From Verrucomicrobiota bacterium (GTDB lineage Bacteria > Verrucomicrobiota > Verrucomicrobiia > Limisphaerales > JACRJY01): 38,264 bases of DNA. Each line of letters opens with the position of its first letter. The stretch's first letter is position 1. Positions 1 to 7,855 of the stretch are shown here, piece by piece. Location: NCBI GenBank assembly GCA_016235585.1, contig JACRJY010000189.1, forward strand, positions 1 to 38,264, given 5' to 3'. The notes beneath the pieces are model-generated. The model worked only from the letters and a program-made list of their open reading frames with translations. It did not search any database and had not been told where the DNA came from. Both the position numbers and the translations under genes were made by a program.

Positions 1-137
1 CCGCCCAGCCCGGGGAACACCACCTGGCTCAAGTCGGGGATTTTGATGTCCGCCTCGCTGGCGAAGGCCGCCGGGGAGATCAGGCACAGGACGAGGAACA
101 GCAGGAGGCTTGGGAACCGGGCGTGGCGATTTGGCAT
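1..137 (-). CDS. N-terminus of a secreted or membrane protein, possibly a membrane pyrophosphatase (partial)
   Basis: The reading frame begins with ATG at 137 on the minus strand and runs off the left edge after about 45 codons. It has a basic start (MPNRHARF), a long hydrophobic stretch (LLLFLVLCLISP) and an Ala-x-Ala-like cleavage region (AAFAS), so a signal peptide or first membrane segment is clear. The following residues, EADIKIPDLSQVVF, resemble the N-terminal tail I associate with ion-pumping membrane pyrophosphatases (HppA) of Verrucomicrobia. That identification is a recollection from a very short stretch and is tentative. The sequence to the left of the window would settle it. Confidence 0.5.
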   Translation of the reverse strand, partial: MPNRHARFPSLLLFLVLCLISPAAFASEADIKIPDLSQVVFPGLG

Positions 138-284
138 AAGTGACTTCGTTGTTTCGGACGACAATTCCGGCCAACCATTGGCCGTTTTCTCGTGTGAGAG
201 CCATGCCAAGTAGTCAATGGGCGCGGGCGTGTCAAGGCCGGAGTTGCCCGGCGCGGGGGCGGGCGGCTGGGATCGAGCGGGTAG

Positions 285-332
285 GGCGCGGTGTCCTCAC
301 CGCGCCGGACGGCGGGCAGAGGACTGCCCGCC
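285..332. repeat. Pair of perfect hairpins with complementary loops
   Basis: Two perfect 9-bp stems lie five bases apart. The first is GGCGCGGTG / CACCGCGCC (285-293 with 298-306), loop TCCT. The second is GGCGGGCAG / CTGCCCGCC (311-319 with 324-332), loop AGGA. GTCCTC around the first loop is the reverse complement of GAGGAC around the second. The pair lies just past the stop of the minus-strand collagen-like gene, so it could end transcription or be a dispersed palindromic repeat. There is no T-run. Confidence 0.7.
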
Positions 333-341
333 CCACCTTGA

Positions 342-824
342 TCACCGGTGCAGCGCGCCGATCAGCTCGTTCAACTTGTCAATCACCTGCTGCACTTCGC
401 CCTGCGTCGGCGGGTCGCCCACCACGAGGTTCAACGTGTCCACGCCGTTCACGTTGCTGGGCGTGCTGTCTATCGCGTCGTCGAGTTGTTGCTGGCTCAC
501 TTCGCCGGGATCGCCTTGCGGCCCCGGATCGCCTTGCGGGCCTTCCGGCCCCGGCGGGCCGCCGGGATCGCCGGGCAAGCCCTGCTCGCCCTGCGTGCCG
601 TCCTGGCCGCGCGGGAGGTTGAAAGAGAAATGCAGCGCGCTGCCCGCGATGTCCACGGTGGCGGGGGCGGGATCGCCGGGGTTGACGGTGGTCACGCCGT
701 CCACGTGCGCGTCGGTGACGGCGGGCACGGCGTCAATCAACTCTTTCAGCGCGTTGAACTGTTCGCGCAGCGGCAGCGACGTGAGCGGCGAATTGTTCGC
801 GGGTTTGTTTGGATCGTAGGGCAT
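342..824 (-). CDS. Collagen-like (Gly-X-Y) repeat protein
   Basis: This encodes a 160-residue protein. Residues 1-70 form a predicted helical and beta head (PLREQFNALKELIDA), followed by roughly twelve Gly-X-Y triplets (GQDGTQGEQGLPGDP and onward) with one interruption at GGPP. A helical tail follows (QQVIDKLNELIGALHR). Short collagen-like segments between trimerising heads and tails are typical of bacterial and phage fibre proteins, so a trimeric fibre is plausible. I chose the ATG at 824 because it is preceded by AAGAAAAG and opens a natural N-terminus (MPYDPNKPANN); an in-frame extension to 923 looks non-coding. The gene lies 120 bp after the fibronectin-III gene on the same strand and may share its transcript. 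No signal peptide is visible, so export or a phage-like role is unproven. Confidence 0.7.
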   Translation of the reverse strand: MPYDPNKPANNSPLTSLPLREQFNALKELIDAVPAVTDAHVDGVTTVNPGDPAPATVDIAGSALHFSFNLPRGQDGTQGEQGLPGDPGGPPGPEGPQGDPGPQGDPGEVSQQQLDDAIDSTPSNVNGVDTLNLVVGDPPTQGEVQQVIDKLNELIGALHR

Positions 825-944
825 GGCTTTTCTTGAAGTTGAGATTTGATCAAAGCTGCCGCCCCGGCCGGAAGTGGTTTCCCAAAGGATGTTGGTTTGG
901 CTCCCGGAGAAGGGCGGCAGCACCTCCTTTTCTTGATCGGATGG

Positions 945-1658
945 TTACGGGGCCATCTTCTGCGCCACGTCGCTCCACGGGCCTTGGCCCGCCGCGCCCA
1001 CGGCACAGATGCGGAAGTAATACACCGTCCCGCTCGTCAGCCCGGTCGCCGAGCAGCTTGAATTCGTGCTCACGCACGTCTGCGTCCAGCCCGCCGCGTT
1101 GTTCGGATCGGTGTTTTGCTGCACGATGTAGCTGTTCGCCCCGTTGAGCGCGTCCCATTGCAGGTCAATCTCCCCGGCCATGTCGCCCATTGTCGCAGCG
1201 AGGTTCGCGGGCGCGGGCAGCGGGCCGACCGGCGCGACCGGGCCGCGCACGTCGAAGCCCGCGCTCTGGATTTTCGGCGTGTCACCCTCCGCCGTGAGCT
1301 CCACGTAGTTCGCGAGCAGGCCGATCTTGGCCTCCCAATCGAGGTTCGCCTCGGTGAGTTCCGTCGTGGCCTGCTGCGAGGCCTGCCGCGCCGTCAGCGC
1401 CGAGGTCAGCCGCGTGTTCAGCCCGGTGTTCGCGGTGGTGAAGCCCGTCAGCACCGCGCCCGGCGTCGGGAAGTTCGCGTTGCCCGTGAGCGCGGCGATG
1501 ATTTGCTGGCCGTAGGCGTAGCGGGCGGCGGCGTTGAGGGTGCGGATGTTCAGCTTTATTTTTGCCATAGGTTTTCTTTCCGGCACGAACGCATCCCAGG
1601 TCAGGCCCGGCGTGTCGAACGCGAGGTTGTTGGATGAATCCCAGAATAGTTGTGCCAT
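945..1658 (-). CDS. Fibronectin type III domain protein
   Basis: This is a 237-residue protein from ATG 1658. After a short Trp/Asp-rich start (MAQLFWDSSNN), a second possible start (MAKIKLN, ATG 1568) has a better upstream GGAAAG. Residues about 30-145 are helical and Ala/Thr-rich. The last 90 residues form one fibronectin type III domain: PAPANLAAT, IDLQWDALNGANSYIV, YYFRICAVGAAGQGPWS. That domain has the usual Trp, Tyr and closing G-x-G-P-W-S pattern. Such domains mediate binding in secreted or surface proteins, but no signal peptide is visible. The frame is open upstream through the 21-bp repeat array to another start at 2165, interrupted only by one TGA at 1914-1916. The two annotated genes may therefore once have been one. 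The function is unknown. Confidence 0.65.
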   Translation of the reverse strand: MAQLFWDSSNNLAFDTPGLTWDAFVPERKPMAKIKLNIRTLNAAARYAYGQQIIAALTGNANFPTPGAVLTGFTTANTGLNTRLTSALTARQASQQATTELTEANLDWEAKIGLLANYVELTAEGDTPKIQSAGFDVRGPVAPVGPLPAPANLAATMGDMAGEIDLQWDALNGANSYIVQQNTDPNNAAGWTQTCVSTNSSCSATGLTSGTVYYFRICAVGAAGQGPWSDVAQKMAP

Positions 1659-1767
1659 GTGATGATTGCAGTTGTGGTGAATGTTATTCCTTGGGAAACC
1701 GCCGCGACTCTGATTGCGCCGGCGGATCATAGCAAGGACAATCTCCAAGCCGTTTGAAAAATCATTC

Positions 1768-2061
1768 CGGCGAACGCCGGAACCACGTCGGCCAACGCCC
1801 GCGTCACGTCGGCGGCTGCCGAAGCCACGCGGGCCAACGCCGGAGACGCACCGGCGAACGCCGCCGCGATGTCGGCAAACGCCGGAACCGTGCCGGCGTC
1901 TGCCGGAGCCGTATCAGCCAACGCCGAAGCCTTGCCGGCGATTGCCGGAAGCGTGTCGGCCACCGCCGGAGCCATGTCGGCGAATGCCGCCGCGATGTCG
2001 GCAGACGCCGGAACCGCGTCGGCGACTGCCGGAACGACGCCGGCGAACGCTGAAACGATTC
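1768..2061. repeat. Tandem array of fourteen 21-bp units
   Basis: Fourteen consecutive 21-bp units follow the plus-strand pattern CGGCGAACGCCGGAACCNNGT, with several substitutions per unit. Degenerate units continue to about 2150. Because 21 is a multiple of three and stop codons are rare, most frames are open and each shows a 7-residue period. One minus-strand frame is Ala-rich (for example SAFAGVVPAVADAV); another is Arg/Gly/Ser-rich and in phase with genes on both sides. The coding frame is therefore ambiguous. The NDFSNLL-type unit on the 2165 side recurs as NDFSNGL at the other end, in the same phase. Confidence 0.9.
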
Positions 2062-2165
2062 TGCAAGCCTGCAAAGCTATTCAGCAGATTTGAAAAGTCA
2101 TTTTGCAAGTGCCGGAAACGCGGCGGCAATTGCGGAAACCTCTGATTTCCAGTGAATTGCGCCAT
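1914..2165 (-). CDS. Small heptad-repeat protein ending inside the 21-bp array
   Basis: The ATG at 2165 has one of the best ribosome binding sites in the window (AAAGAGG, six bases upstream). It opens an 83-residue frame. After MAQFTGNQ, the product reads in 7-residue units: RFPQLPP, RFRHLQN, DFSNLLN, SFAGLQN. It then enters the tandem array, where the units become Arg/Gly/Ser-rich, and ends at TGA 1914-1916. That TGA arises because array unit 8 has CAG where other units have CGG, which on the minus strand is CGA to TGA. Beyond it the frame stays open into the fibronectin-III gene. The protein may be real and short, or the front of an interrupted longer gene. No family is recognised. Confidence 0.5.
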   Translation of the reverse strand: MAQFTGNQRFPQLPPRFRHLQNDFSNLLNSFAGLQNRFSVRRRRSGSRRRGSGVCRHRGGIRRHGSGGGRHASGNRRQGFGVG

Positions 2166-2209
2166 GACTGCCTCTTTTTGATCATTCTCAAGCCTTTGGT
2201 CAGGGAAAA

Positions 2210-2279
2210 GCGGCGGAGGGCCGCCGCAGTCCATGACGCGAAGCGTCTGCCGACGACGCACGAACCGCGCGAAGCGTCT
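2210..2279. repeat. Hairpin plus 12-bp direct repeat in a divergent intergenic region
   Basis: A perfect stem GCGGCGG / CCGCCGC (2210-2216 with 2221-2227, loop AGGG) is followed by the 12-mer CGCGAAGCGTCT at 2237-2248 and again at 2268-2279. This occupies most of the gap between the divergent starts at 2165 and 2358. It resembles dispersed REP-like elements of Verrucomicrobia, but copy number cannot be judged from one window. Confidence 0.55.
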
Positions 2280-2357
2280 TGGAGGTGCGTCAGACCTCTG
2301 GCGCTTTGGAAACACCGTGCAAGGGGGCGCTGGTTGTGCTTTGATGCCACCAAGCAA

Positions 2358-5300
2358 ATGAGCCGAAGGTCAGTTATATCCTTTGTTGCCATGTCTCTGT
2401 TTCTGGCGCTGGCATTGCACGCCCGTGCCGCTGATGGCCTGCCGCTCTGGACCAATCGCTTCGATGGCTGGCGCAACGCCATTGACTCTCCAGACGCAGT
2501 AGGCGTTGATGACAATGGAACCATCTTTGTCAGCGGAGATACTTACGGAAGCTTCAGTCCAAATCGTTGGGCAACACTAGCTTATTCCGCCGCAGGTTTT
2601 CCTCTCTGGACCAATTATTATCGGCCGCCAGAAATCGGCAGCGGTGCTTATGTTAGGGCATTGGTGCTAGACAGCATTGGAAATGTTTTTGTGATCGGGA
2701 CTTCTTACAGCGCAGGTTATAACAATCCAAAATACACAACGGTCAAGTATTCGGGCGCGGGAGTTCCGCTGTGGACCAATCACTACGACGCAATCAGCAA
2801 TTGTTTTGTCTTGGCAACCGCTGTGGATACCAGCAACAACGTCTTTATAACCGGGTATTCATCCACGGATCCTAATTGCGCGACAGTTGCCTATTCGAAT
2901 TCTGGTATTCCACTCTGGACGAATCGGTTTAGTGCTTCAACTAATAGCGGGAGTCGCCCGGTCGCGATAGTAGCAAATGAGAATGGTAGCGTGTTTATTT
3001 CAGGAAGACATTCAACGAACAGTGCAGTCGGCGATGATATTGTTACGATTGCTTACTCAAACACGGGAACGCCGCTTTGGACCAACTTTTATTATAAGGC
3101 GGCTGGTAAAAGTGCGTATCCAAAGGCTATGGCAATAGACAAAAATGGGAATATCATCGTAACTGGGAGTTCTTACAACGGGAACGAAACTGGCACCGAC
3201 TTTTTGACAATATCGTATTCGGAGACAGGAGTGCCGCTCTGGACCAATTTATTCAATGGTTTAGTAAGCTCAAATTGCGGCGATGTCCCTCTTGCCGTGG
3301 GAGTGAACAGCAATGGCAACGTCTATGTGTCAGGGCTTTCGACTACCACTGACAACTACCGTCACCGGGATTACTCTATCGTGGTGTATTCGAGCACAGG
3401 CGTGCCACTCTGGACTAACAGCTACAACAGGCCTGGATTCGGCTATGATGATTCCACCGTCATGGCGGTAGATAACTGTGGAAATGTGTTTGTGACAGAG
3501 CATTTGGCCGGTTTTGCTTACGTGACATTCAGGTTTTCTGGGGCGGACGTGCCAGTATGGACCAATTACTTCAATGGGCCAACAAGCCAAGGTGGTAATC
3601 CCAAAGGCATTGCAATAGCCAGCGACGGAAGTGTCATCGTAGTTGGGTTGACCACTGGCAGTGACGGTTCGATCGACTACGCCACGACGAAATATTCGAG
3701 TGAGGGCGTGCCCCTCTGGACCAACTTTTACGCCGCACCGGCAAATGCGGACGACGATGCCCGCGCTCTGGCCGTGGATAGCAGTGGCAGCGTTGTGGTG
3801 TCTGGGTATACAATGAACGACCGCACTTACCGTGATTACGAGACAGTCAAGTATTCGAGCTCGGGTGTGCCACTGTGGACCAACTTTTACGACGGGCCGG
3901 CGAGCGGCTACGATGAAGTCACCGCTGTGGCGCTGGACAGCAGTGGGAATGTTTTCGTGACCGGTGTTTCTTACGGCATTGGAAGCCAAGATTACGCGAC
4001 GCTCAAGTATTCGAGCGCGGGCGTGCCACTCTGGACCAACCGCTATAATGGGGTCGGTAACTACTCTGATTATGCCAACGCATTGGCGGTAGACGTCAAC
4101 GGAAGCGCCTTTGTCACCGGGTATTCTTGGAACGGGAGCAACAATGACTATGTTACCATCAAGTATTCAAGTGCGGGCCCGCCTATTTGGACCAACCGCT
4201 ATAACGGAGCGGGAAATGACTATGCCAGTGCACTTGCGGTGGATGTCAGCGGAGACGTTTTTGTCACCGGCTGGTCGTATGCCAGTGGTGGCGCTAATCC
4301 CGATTACACGACCATCAAGTATTCGGGTGCGGGCGTGCCGCTCTGGACCAACCGCTATAACGGGCCTGGAAACTACGATGACTATGCTCGCGCCGTGACG
4401 GTGGACATCAACGGAAATGTCATTGTGACCGGGAAGTCTTACGGCAGCGGGAGCTCCTACGATTACGCGACCATCAAGTATTCGAGCGCAGGCGCGCTGC
4501 TCTGGGTCAAGCGCTACAACGGATTGGGAAACAGCGATGACTCTGTTTGTGCCGTGGTAACGGACATTAACGGAAACGTCTTCGTCACTGGATCGTCTAT
4601 CGGGGGTGGGGGCTTCTATGATTACGCGACCGTCAAGTATTCGAGCGCGGGGGTGCCGTCTTGGACGAATCACTACAGTGGACTGGAAAACTACGCCGAC
4701 ATTGCTTCTGGCATTGCAGTAGACGGCGGCGGAAATGTTTTCGTAACGGGATATTCCACCAATAGTGTTAACGGCAATGAATATGTGACAATCAAGTATT
4801 CGGACGGGGGAGTGCCGCTCTGGACCAATCGCTACAACGGATCGGGCAACACCAACGACTATGCCAATGCCATCGCTGTGGACAGCGGGGGGAATGCCTT
4901 CGTAACCGGGCGTTCGTGGAGCGGGAGTTCCTATGATTACACGACGGTCAAATATGCGGCACCCGATTCTGCCGCAATCATCATCGCTCAGCCGCATAAT
5001 CAAGCCGTCCTTAACGAAGCGAACGCGACTTTCACCACGACGGCTGCGGGCAGCCCAGCGCTGGCTTATCAGTGGTTCTTCGGCGGCAACGCGTTACCAG
5101 GCGCAACCAATAGCACGCTGACATTCACCAATGTGGCGCGCACGAATAGCGGTTTTTATTCCGTCACTGTCACCAATGCCTACGGCAGCGTGGCCAGTAG
5201 CAACGCGCTGCTCCTTGTTCGCGCATCGCAACGCATCCTGCCGCTCACACAGTTGGGTGACGACCGCTACAAGATTTCCTTCGCGGACTTCGACGGCGGG

Positions 5301-5474
5301 CTGTTGTTCGACTGGGACTTGAGCAGTCTTGAAGTGCAAGGTTCCACCAACATGAGCAGCACGAACTGGGTGACGTTGACCAACGCGCTCGTCATCTCCA
5401 ACGGCGTCGGGCAGGTGGAGTTCCTCGTCACCAATACGCCGCCGCAGCAGTTCTACCGGATTCGGATGCGGTAG
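2358..5474 (+). CDS. Large secreted SBBP beta-propeller protein with Ig-like domain
   Basis: This encodes a 1038-residue protein. A signal peptide (MSLFLALALHARAADG) is followed by sixteen copies of a roughly 50-residue repeat. Each copy has a [GV]-x-PLWTN-x-Y core, an Ala-x-AVD-x-x-GNVFVTG strand and a DY-x-T-x-KYSSAG strand, as in the SBBP family of bacterial beta-propeller repeats. Copy 14 is degenerate (ALLWVKRY). Next comes one Ig-like domain at roughly residues 880-955 (YQWFFGGNALPGATN, NSGFYSVTVTNAYGS). A C-terminal module ends in QQFYRIRMR, similar to the end of the SBBP protein at 26124. The start is uncertain: ATG 2358 or ATG 2391, neither with a clear ribosome binding site. The gene is visibly poorer in G+C than its neighbours. 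The role is likely extracellular or cell-surface; the ligand is unknown. Confidence 0.85.
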   Translation: MSRRSVISFVAMSLFLALALHARAADGLPLWTNRFDGWRNAIDSPDAVGVDDNGTIFVSGDTYGSFSPNRWATLAYSAAGFPLWTNYYRPPEIGSGAYVRALVLDSIGNVFVIGTSYSAGYNNPKYTTVKYSGAGVPLWTNHYDAISNCFVLATAVDTSNNVFITGYSSTDPNCATVAYSNSGIPLWTNRFSASTNSGSRPVAIVANENGSVFISGRHSTNSAVGDDIVTIAYSNTGTPLWTNFYYKAAGKSAYPKAMAIDKNGNIIVTGSSYNGNETGTDFLTISYSETGVPLWTNLFNGLVSSNCGDVPLAVGVNSNGNVYVSGLSTTTDNYRHRDYSIVVYSSTGVPLWTNSYNRPGFGYDDSTVMAVDNCGNVFVTEHLAGFAYVTFRFSGADVPVWTNYFNGPTSQGGNPKGIAIASDGSVIVVGLTTGSDGSIDYATTKYSSEGVPLWTNFYAAPANADDDARALAVDSSGSVVVSGYTMNDRTYRDYETVKYSSSGVPLWTNFYDGPASGYDEVTAVALDSSGNVFVTGVSYGIGSQDYATLKYSSAGVPLWTNRYNGVGNYSDYANALAVDVNGSAFVTGYSWNGSNNDYVTIKYSSAGPPIWTNRYNGAGNDYASALAVDVSGDVFVTGWSYASGGANPDYTTIKYSGAGVPLWTNRYNGPGNYDDYARAVTVDINGNVIVTGKSYGSGSSYDYATIKYSSAGALLWVKRYNGLGNSDDSVCAVVTDINGNVFVTGSSIGGGGFYDYATVKYSSAGVPSWTNHYSGLENYADIASGIAVDGGGNVFVTGYSTNSVNGNEYVTIKYSDGGVPLWTNRYNGSGNTNDYANAIAVDSGGNAFVTGRSWSGSSYDYTTVKYAAPDSAAIIIAQPHNQAVLNEANATFTTTAAGSPALAYQWFFGGNALPGATNSTLTFTNVARTNSGFYSVTVTNAYGSVASSNALLLVRASQRILPLTQLGDDRYKISFADFDGGLLFDWDLSSLEVQGSTNMSSTNWVTLTNALVISNGVGQVEFLVTNTPPQQFYRIRMR

Positions 5475-5496
5475 GAATTCGACACCTCACCCTTGT

Positions 5497-5523
5497 CCCT
5501 CTCCCCATCCGATGCGGAGAGGG
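5497..5523. repeat. 8-bp stem-loop between convergent genes
   Basis: CCCTCTCC (5497-5504) pairs with GGAGAGGG (5516-5523) around an 11-base loop. It lies between the end of the plus-strand SBBP gene and the end of the minus-strand hydrolase gene. It could act as a bidirectional terminator, although no T-run follows on either side. It may equally be a dispersed repeat. Confidence 0.45.
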
Positions 5524-5569
5524 CATGGGCGCTACGACCAAGGCTCGTTTGGCCGCACAACCGCCGCCG

Positions 5570-7294
5570 TCACGGCGCGGGCGCAATCCACGGTTCGTAG
5601 GCGCGCGGGCCGAGGTAGCGGTAGCCGCGGTTCTCCAGCGCCGTCCCGCTGGCGAGCGCGTGAATGAAGCCGTTCAACTCCACCTGCACCGTGTGCAGCA
5701 CGGCGCGCTGCGGGTTTTCCTTGAGGAAGAACTGGACGCGCCCGCCGAGCGCGGTGTGCTGCTGCAACTCGTCTTTCATCTCGCGGGTGAAGGGGAATTT
5801 CTCCGCCAAATCCGCCAGCATCGCCTGGCTGCGGCCCCAGGTGCCGCCGCTCTCGCTCACGAAGGTCTTGCCGTTCAGCAGCGCGACGCTGTCGTGGTAG
5901 GCCAGCACGGCGAGGAAATGGTTCGTGGACGCGCCGAGCCATTGCGCGAGCTTGCCGCCGTGTCCGCGCGCCGCGTCGTAGCCGTAATTGCTGTCGAGAA
6001 ACGCGATGCGCTCCACGTCGTCGGGAATGCCCCCGGCGCTGTCGAGAAAGCCAAACGTGAAACTCCCGCCGCCGCTGTGGCCGGTGAGGACGAGCCGGAG
6101 TTCGCGCCCGGCGAACCGCCCGCGCAGCGCGGCGATGATTTCGGCGATGCGCCGGCCATCGGGATCGTTCTTGCGCCACCACGCGGGCCAGGATTTTTCG
6201 GTGCATTCGAGATAGGCGATGACAAGTTCCGCATCGGTCGTGTGCGCGCGCAGCCAGCGCGTCTGCGCGCCGATGTGCTGGATGTTGAAATGCCAGTCAT
6301 CGCCGGGCCGCACCTGGCGTCCGATGGTCTGCTCGATGGTGTTGCCGTTCGGCAGCGCGTAGAGGACGAGGCGCACGGGCTTGTTGGTGTCCGTCGTAGC
6401 GGGCGAATTGATCACCACGCGCACACCGGGAGTGAATTGCAACGTGACTTCGCGCTCGTTGAATTGATTTGTGACGGCGGCGTAGCGCGGATTTGCAAGC
6501 GGCCCTTCGTCGCTCAACAGCACGCACAGCTTCTGGTCGGCCAGCACCGCGTCCACCGTCGTCGGCTCGCCGTTCACAGTGAGGTTGCGCTGGATAAACC
6601 GCGCGCCGTGGCTGTAATCCACGTAGCCCGCCGCGTGGCCGAGGTGGAGCGGCTGGATGGGTTTGCCATCCGGCTTGTGCCAGCCGTAGATGGCGACCTT
6701 GCCGGGCGCGTCGGCGAGCCGGGGCGTGAGCATATCCTTCTTGTGCCCCGCCACGAGCGCGCCGGGCGGAGGCGCGGGGAGATAATTATTCCGCTGCTGG
6801 CGAATGGTTTCGTTGTGCTGTTGGAACACCGGCACTGTCGTCATCGCCGGGCTGGGCGGGATGGGCGCGGGCGGCAGCTTCACGGTCGCGGCGGTGAAAA
6901 TGTCGTCCACCATCCGTCGCGTCGGCAGCACGCAGTCGAGCTTGTCAGCGACGATCTGCGCCGTGGCCGGCGTGACGGGCGTGAGGAAAAAATCGTCGTT
7001 CGCACCAATGGCGAGATAGTCCGGCGAAACAAAATACGCGGTGGTCAGCACGCGGCCTTCCACGGTGCGCGTCACCTTCACCTCGACGAAGCGCCGCCAG
7101 AAATCCGGCACATTGCCTTGGGTGACTTGGGAGAGAATTTCCCGCTCGCGCTCCGCCAGATCGAGACCGGTGATGCGGCGCACGAATTCGCTCCCCGTCG
7201 GCGCGTCGGCGGGACGCGGGGGCAGCGGCAGTTCACCAGCCGGGGCCGCGAGCGCGAAGCCGCACAGAATGAAAATCAGGGCGCGCTTCCACAT
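5570..7294 (-). CDS. Secreted alpha/beta-hydrolase-like protein
   Basis: This is a 574-residue protein with a clear signal peptide (MWKRALIFILCGFALAAPAG). The N-terminal half (about residues 25-320) is an uncharacterised beta-rich region containing GHKKDML and a jelly-roll-like stretch. The C-terminal half carries the nucleophile elbow GHSGGGSFTFGF near residue 420, with an Asp-containing strand (IAFLDSNYGY) and a later His (LAYHDSVALL). This suggests a Ser-Asp-His hydrolase or esterase; which His is catalytic cannot be told by eye. The protein is presumably exported to the periplasm or outside. The gene starts 11 bp after the stop of the 7306-7722 gene, so the two are probably cotranscribed. 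The substrate is unknown. No Shine-Dalgarno site is seen. Confidence 0.75.
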   Translation of the reverse strand: MWKRALIFILCGFALAAPAGELPLPPRPADAPTGSEFVRRITGLDLAEREREILSQVTQGNVPDFWRRFVEVKVTRTVEGRVLTTAYFVSPDYLAIGANDDFFLTPVTPATAQIVADKLDCVLPTRRMVDDIFTAATVKLPPAPIPPSPAMTTVPVFQQHNETIRQQRNNYLPAPPPGALVAGHKKDMLTPRLADAPGKVAIYGWHKPDGKPIQPLHLGHAAGYVDYSHGARFIQRNLTVNGEPTTVDAVLADQKLCVLLSDEGPLANPRYAAVTNQFNEREVTLQFTPGVRVVINSPATTDTNKPVRLVLYALPNGNTIEQTIGRQVRPGDDWHFNIQHIGAQTRWLRAHTTDAELVIAYLECTEKSWPAWWRKNDPDGRRIAEIIAALRGRFAGRELRLVLTGHSGGGSFTFGFLDSAGGIPDDVERIAFLDSNYGYDAARGHGGKLAQWLGASTNHFLAVLAYHDSVALLNGKTFVSESGGTWGRSQAMLADLAEKFPFTREMKDELQQHTALGGRVQFFLKENPQRAVLHTVQVELNGFIHALASGTALENRGYRYLGPRAYEPWIAPAP

Positions 7295-7305
7295 GAGAGG
7301 CGGCG

Positions 7306-7722
7306 TCAGTTGCGGCCCGGATCCACCGGCAGTGCGGCGGGCAGGCGGAAGCGCGCCATCTCCGCCGCGCCGCGCGCGCCAGGGATGATCGCCAGCAGGC
7401 CGGTGTTCGCGTCCTCGAAATAAAACAGGATGGCCGCGCGCCCGTCCACCGCCGCGCTGCCGTGGTGGAAGCCGTGGCCCGGCACGCGCGAGAGGCGCGC
7501 GCGCTCGAGCTTCACGGGCTTGCCCAACGCCTGCGTGGCGACGTGGTTCAGCACCGTCAGCAGGGCCGGCAACTCCTCGACCTCGCCCAACGCGATGAAA
7601 TCCTTGTCGCCACCGAACTCTTCCAGAAAGTAATTGAACGCCGTCTCGTAATCCGCCGGCGGCAGCAGCCGCTCCTTCAGCACGGCGAGGTGATGGGCGA
7701 GATTTTGGGACGCGGAGTTCAT
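7306..7722 (-). CDS. Conserved-looking hypothetical protein
   Basis: This is a 138-residue soluble protein starting with MNSASQNLAHHLAVLKERL from ATG 7722. A GTG 33 bases earlier would add 11 residues that are partly encoded by a palindromic repeat, so I reject it. The sequence has an amphipathic helical N-half (YETAFNYFLEEFGG) and a beta-rich C-half (GRAAILFYFEDANTGLLAII) with HGFHHGSA between them. It has neither signal peptide nor membrane segment. I do not recognise a family. It lies directly upstream of the secreted hydrolase gene on the same strand. Confidence 0.6.
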   Translation of the reverse strand: MNSASQNLAHHLAVLKERLLPPADYETAFNYFLEEFGGDKDFIALGEVEELPALLTVLNHVATQALGKPVKLERARLSRVPGHGFHHGSAAVDGRAAILFYFEDANTGLLAIIPGARGAAEMARFRLPAALPVDPGRN

Positions 7723-7747
7723 CGGCAAAAATGCGGCGGCGCGAAAA

Positions 7748-7842
7748 TTAGCCACGGATTGAACACGGACGAAACACGGATGAAGGCGGCGACGCGAGCC
7801 ATTTCCCTCTCCGTGTTCAATCCGTGTTTCATCTGTGGCTAA
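7748..7842. repeat. Inverted-repeat element of CACGGAT/GAACACGG type
   Basis: The left arm (7748-7784), beginning TTAGCCACGGATTGAACACG, is matched by an inverted right arm (7809-7842), ending CATCTGTGGCTAA. The arms are about 34 bases long with a few mismatches, and 24 bp lie between them. A related half-element lies at 36991-37020 and a related inverted pair at 21342-21556. The element fills the gap between two minus-strand genes and would form a long RNA hairpin. Confidence 0.8.
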
Positions 7843-7855
7843 AAAATGATGGCGA

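Noticed and set aside
1768..2061. CRISPR array
   Set aside because: The units are contiguous 21-mers with no spacers and no cas genes are nearby; it is a tandem repeat.
5525..7423. 632-codon plus-strand frame
   Set aside because: It is the shadow of the minus-strand secreted hydrolase, which has a signal peptide and a GHSGGG elbow.
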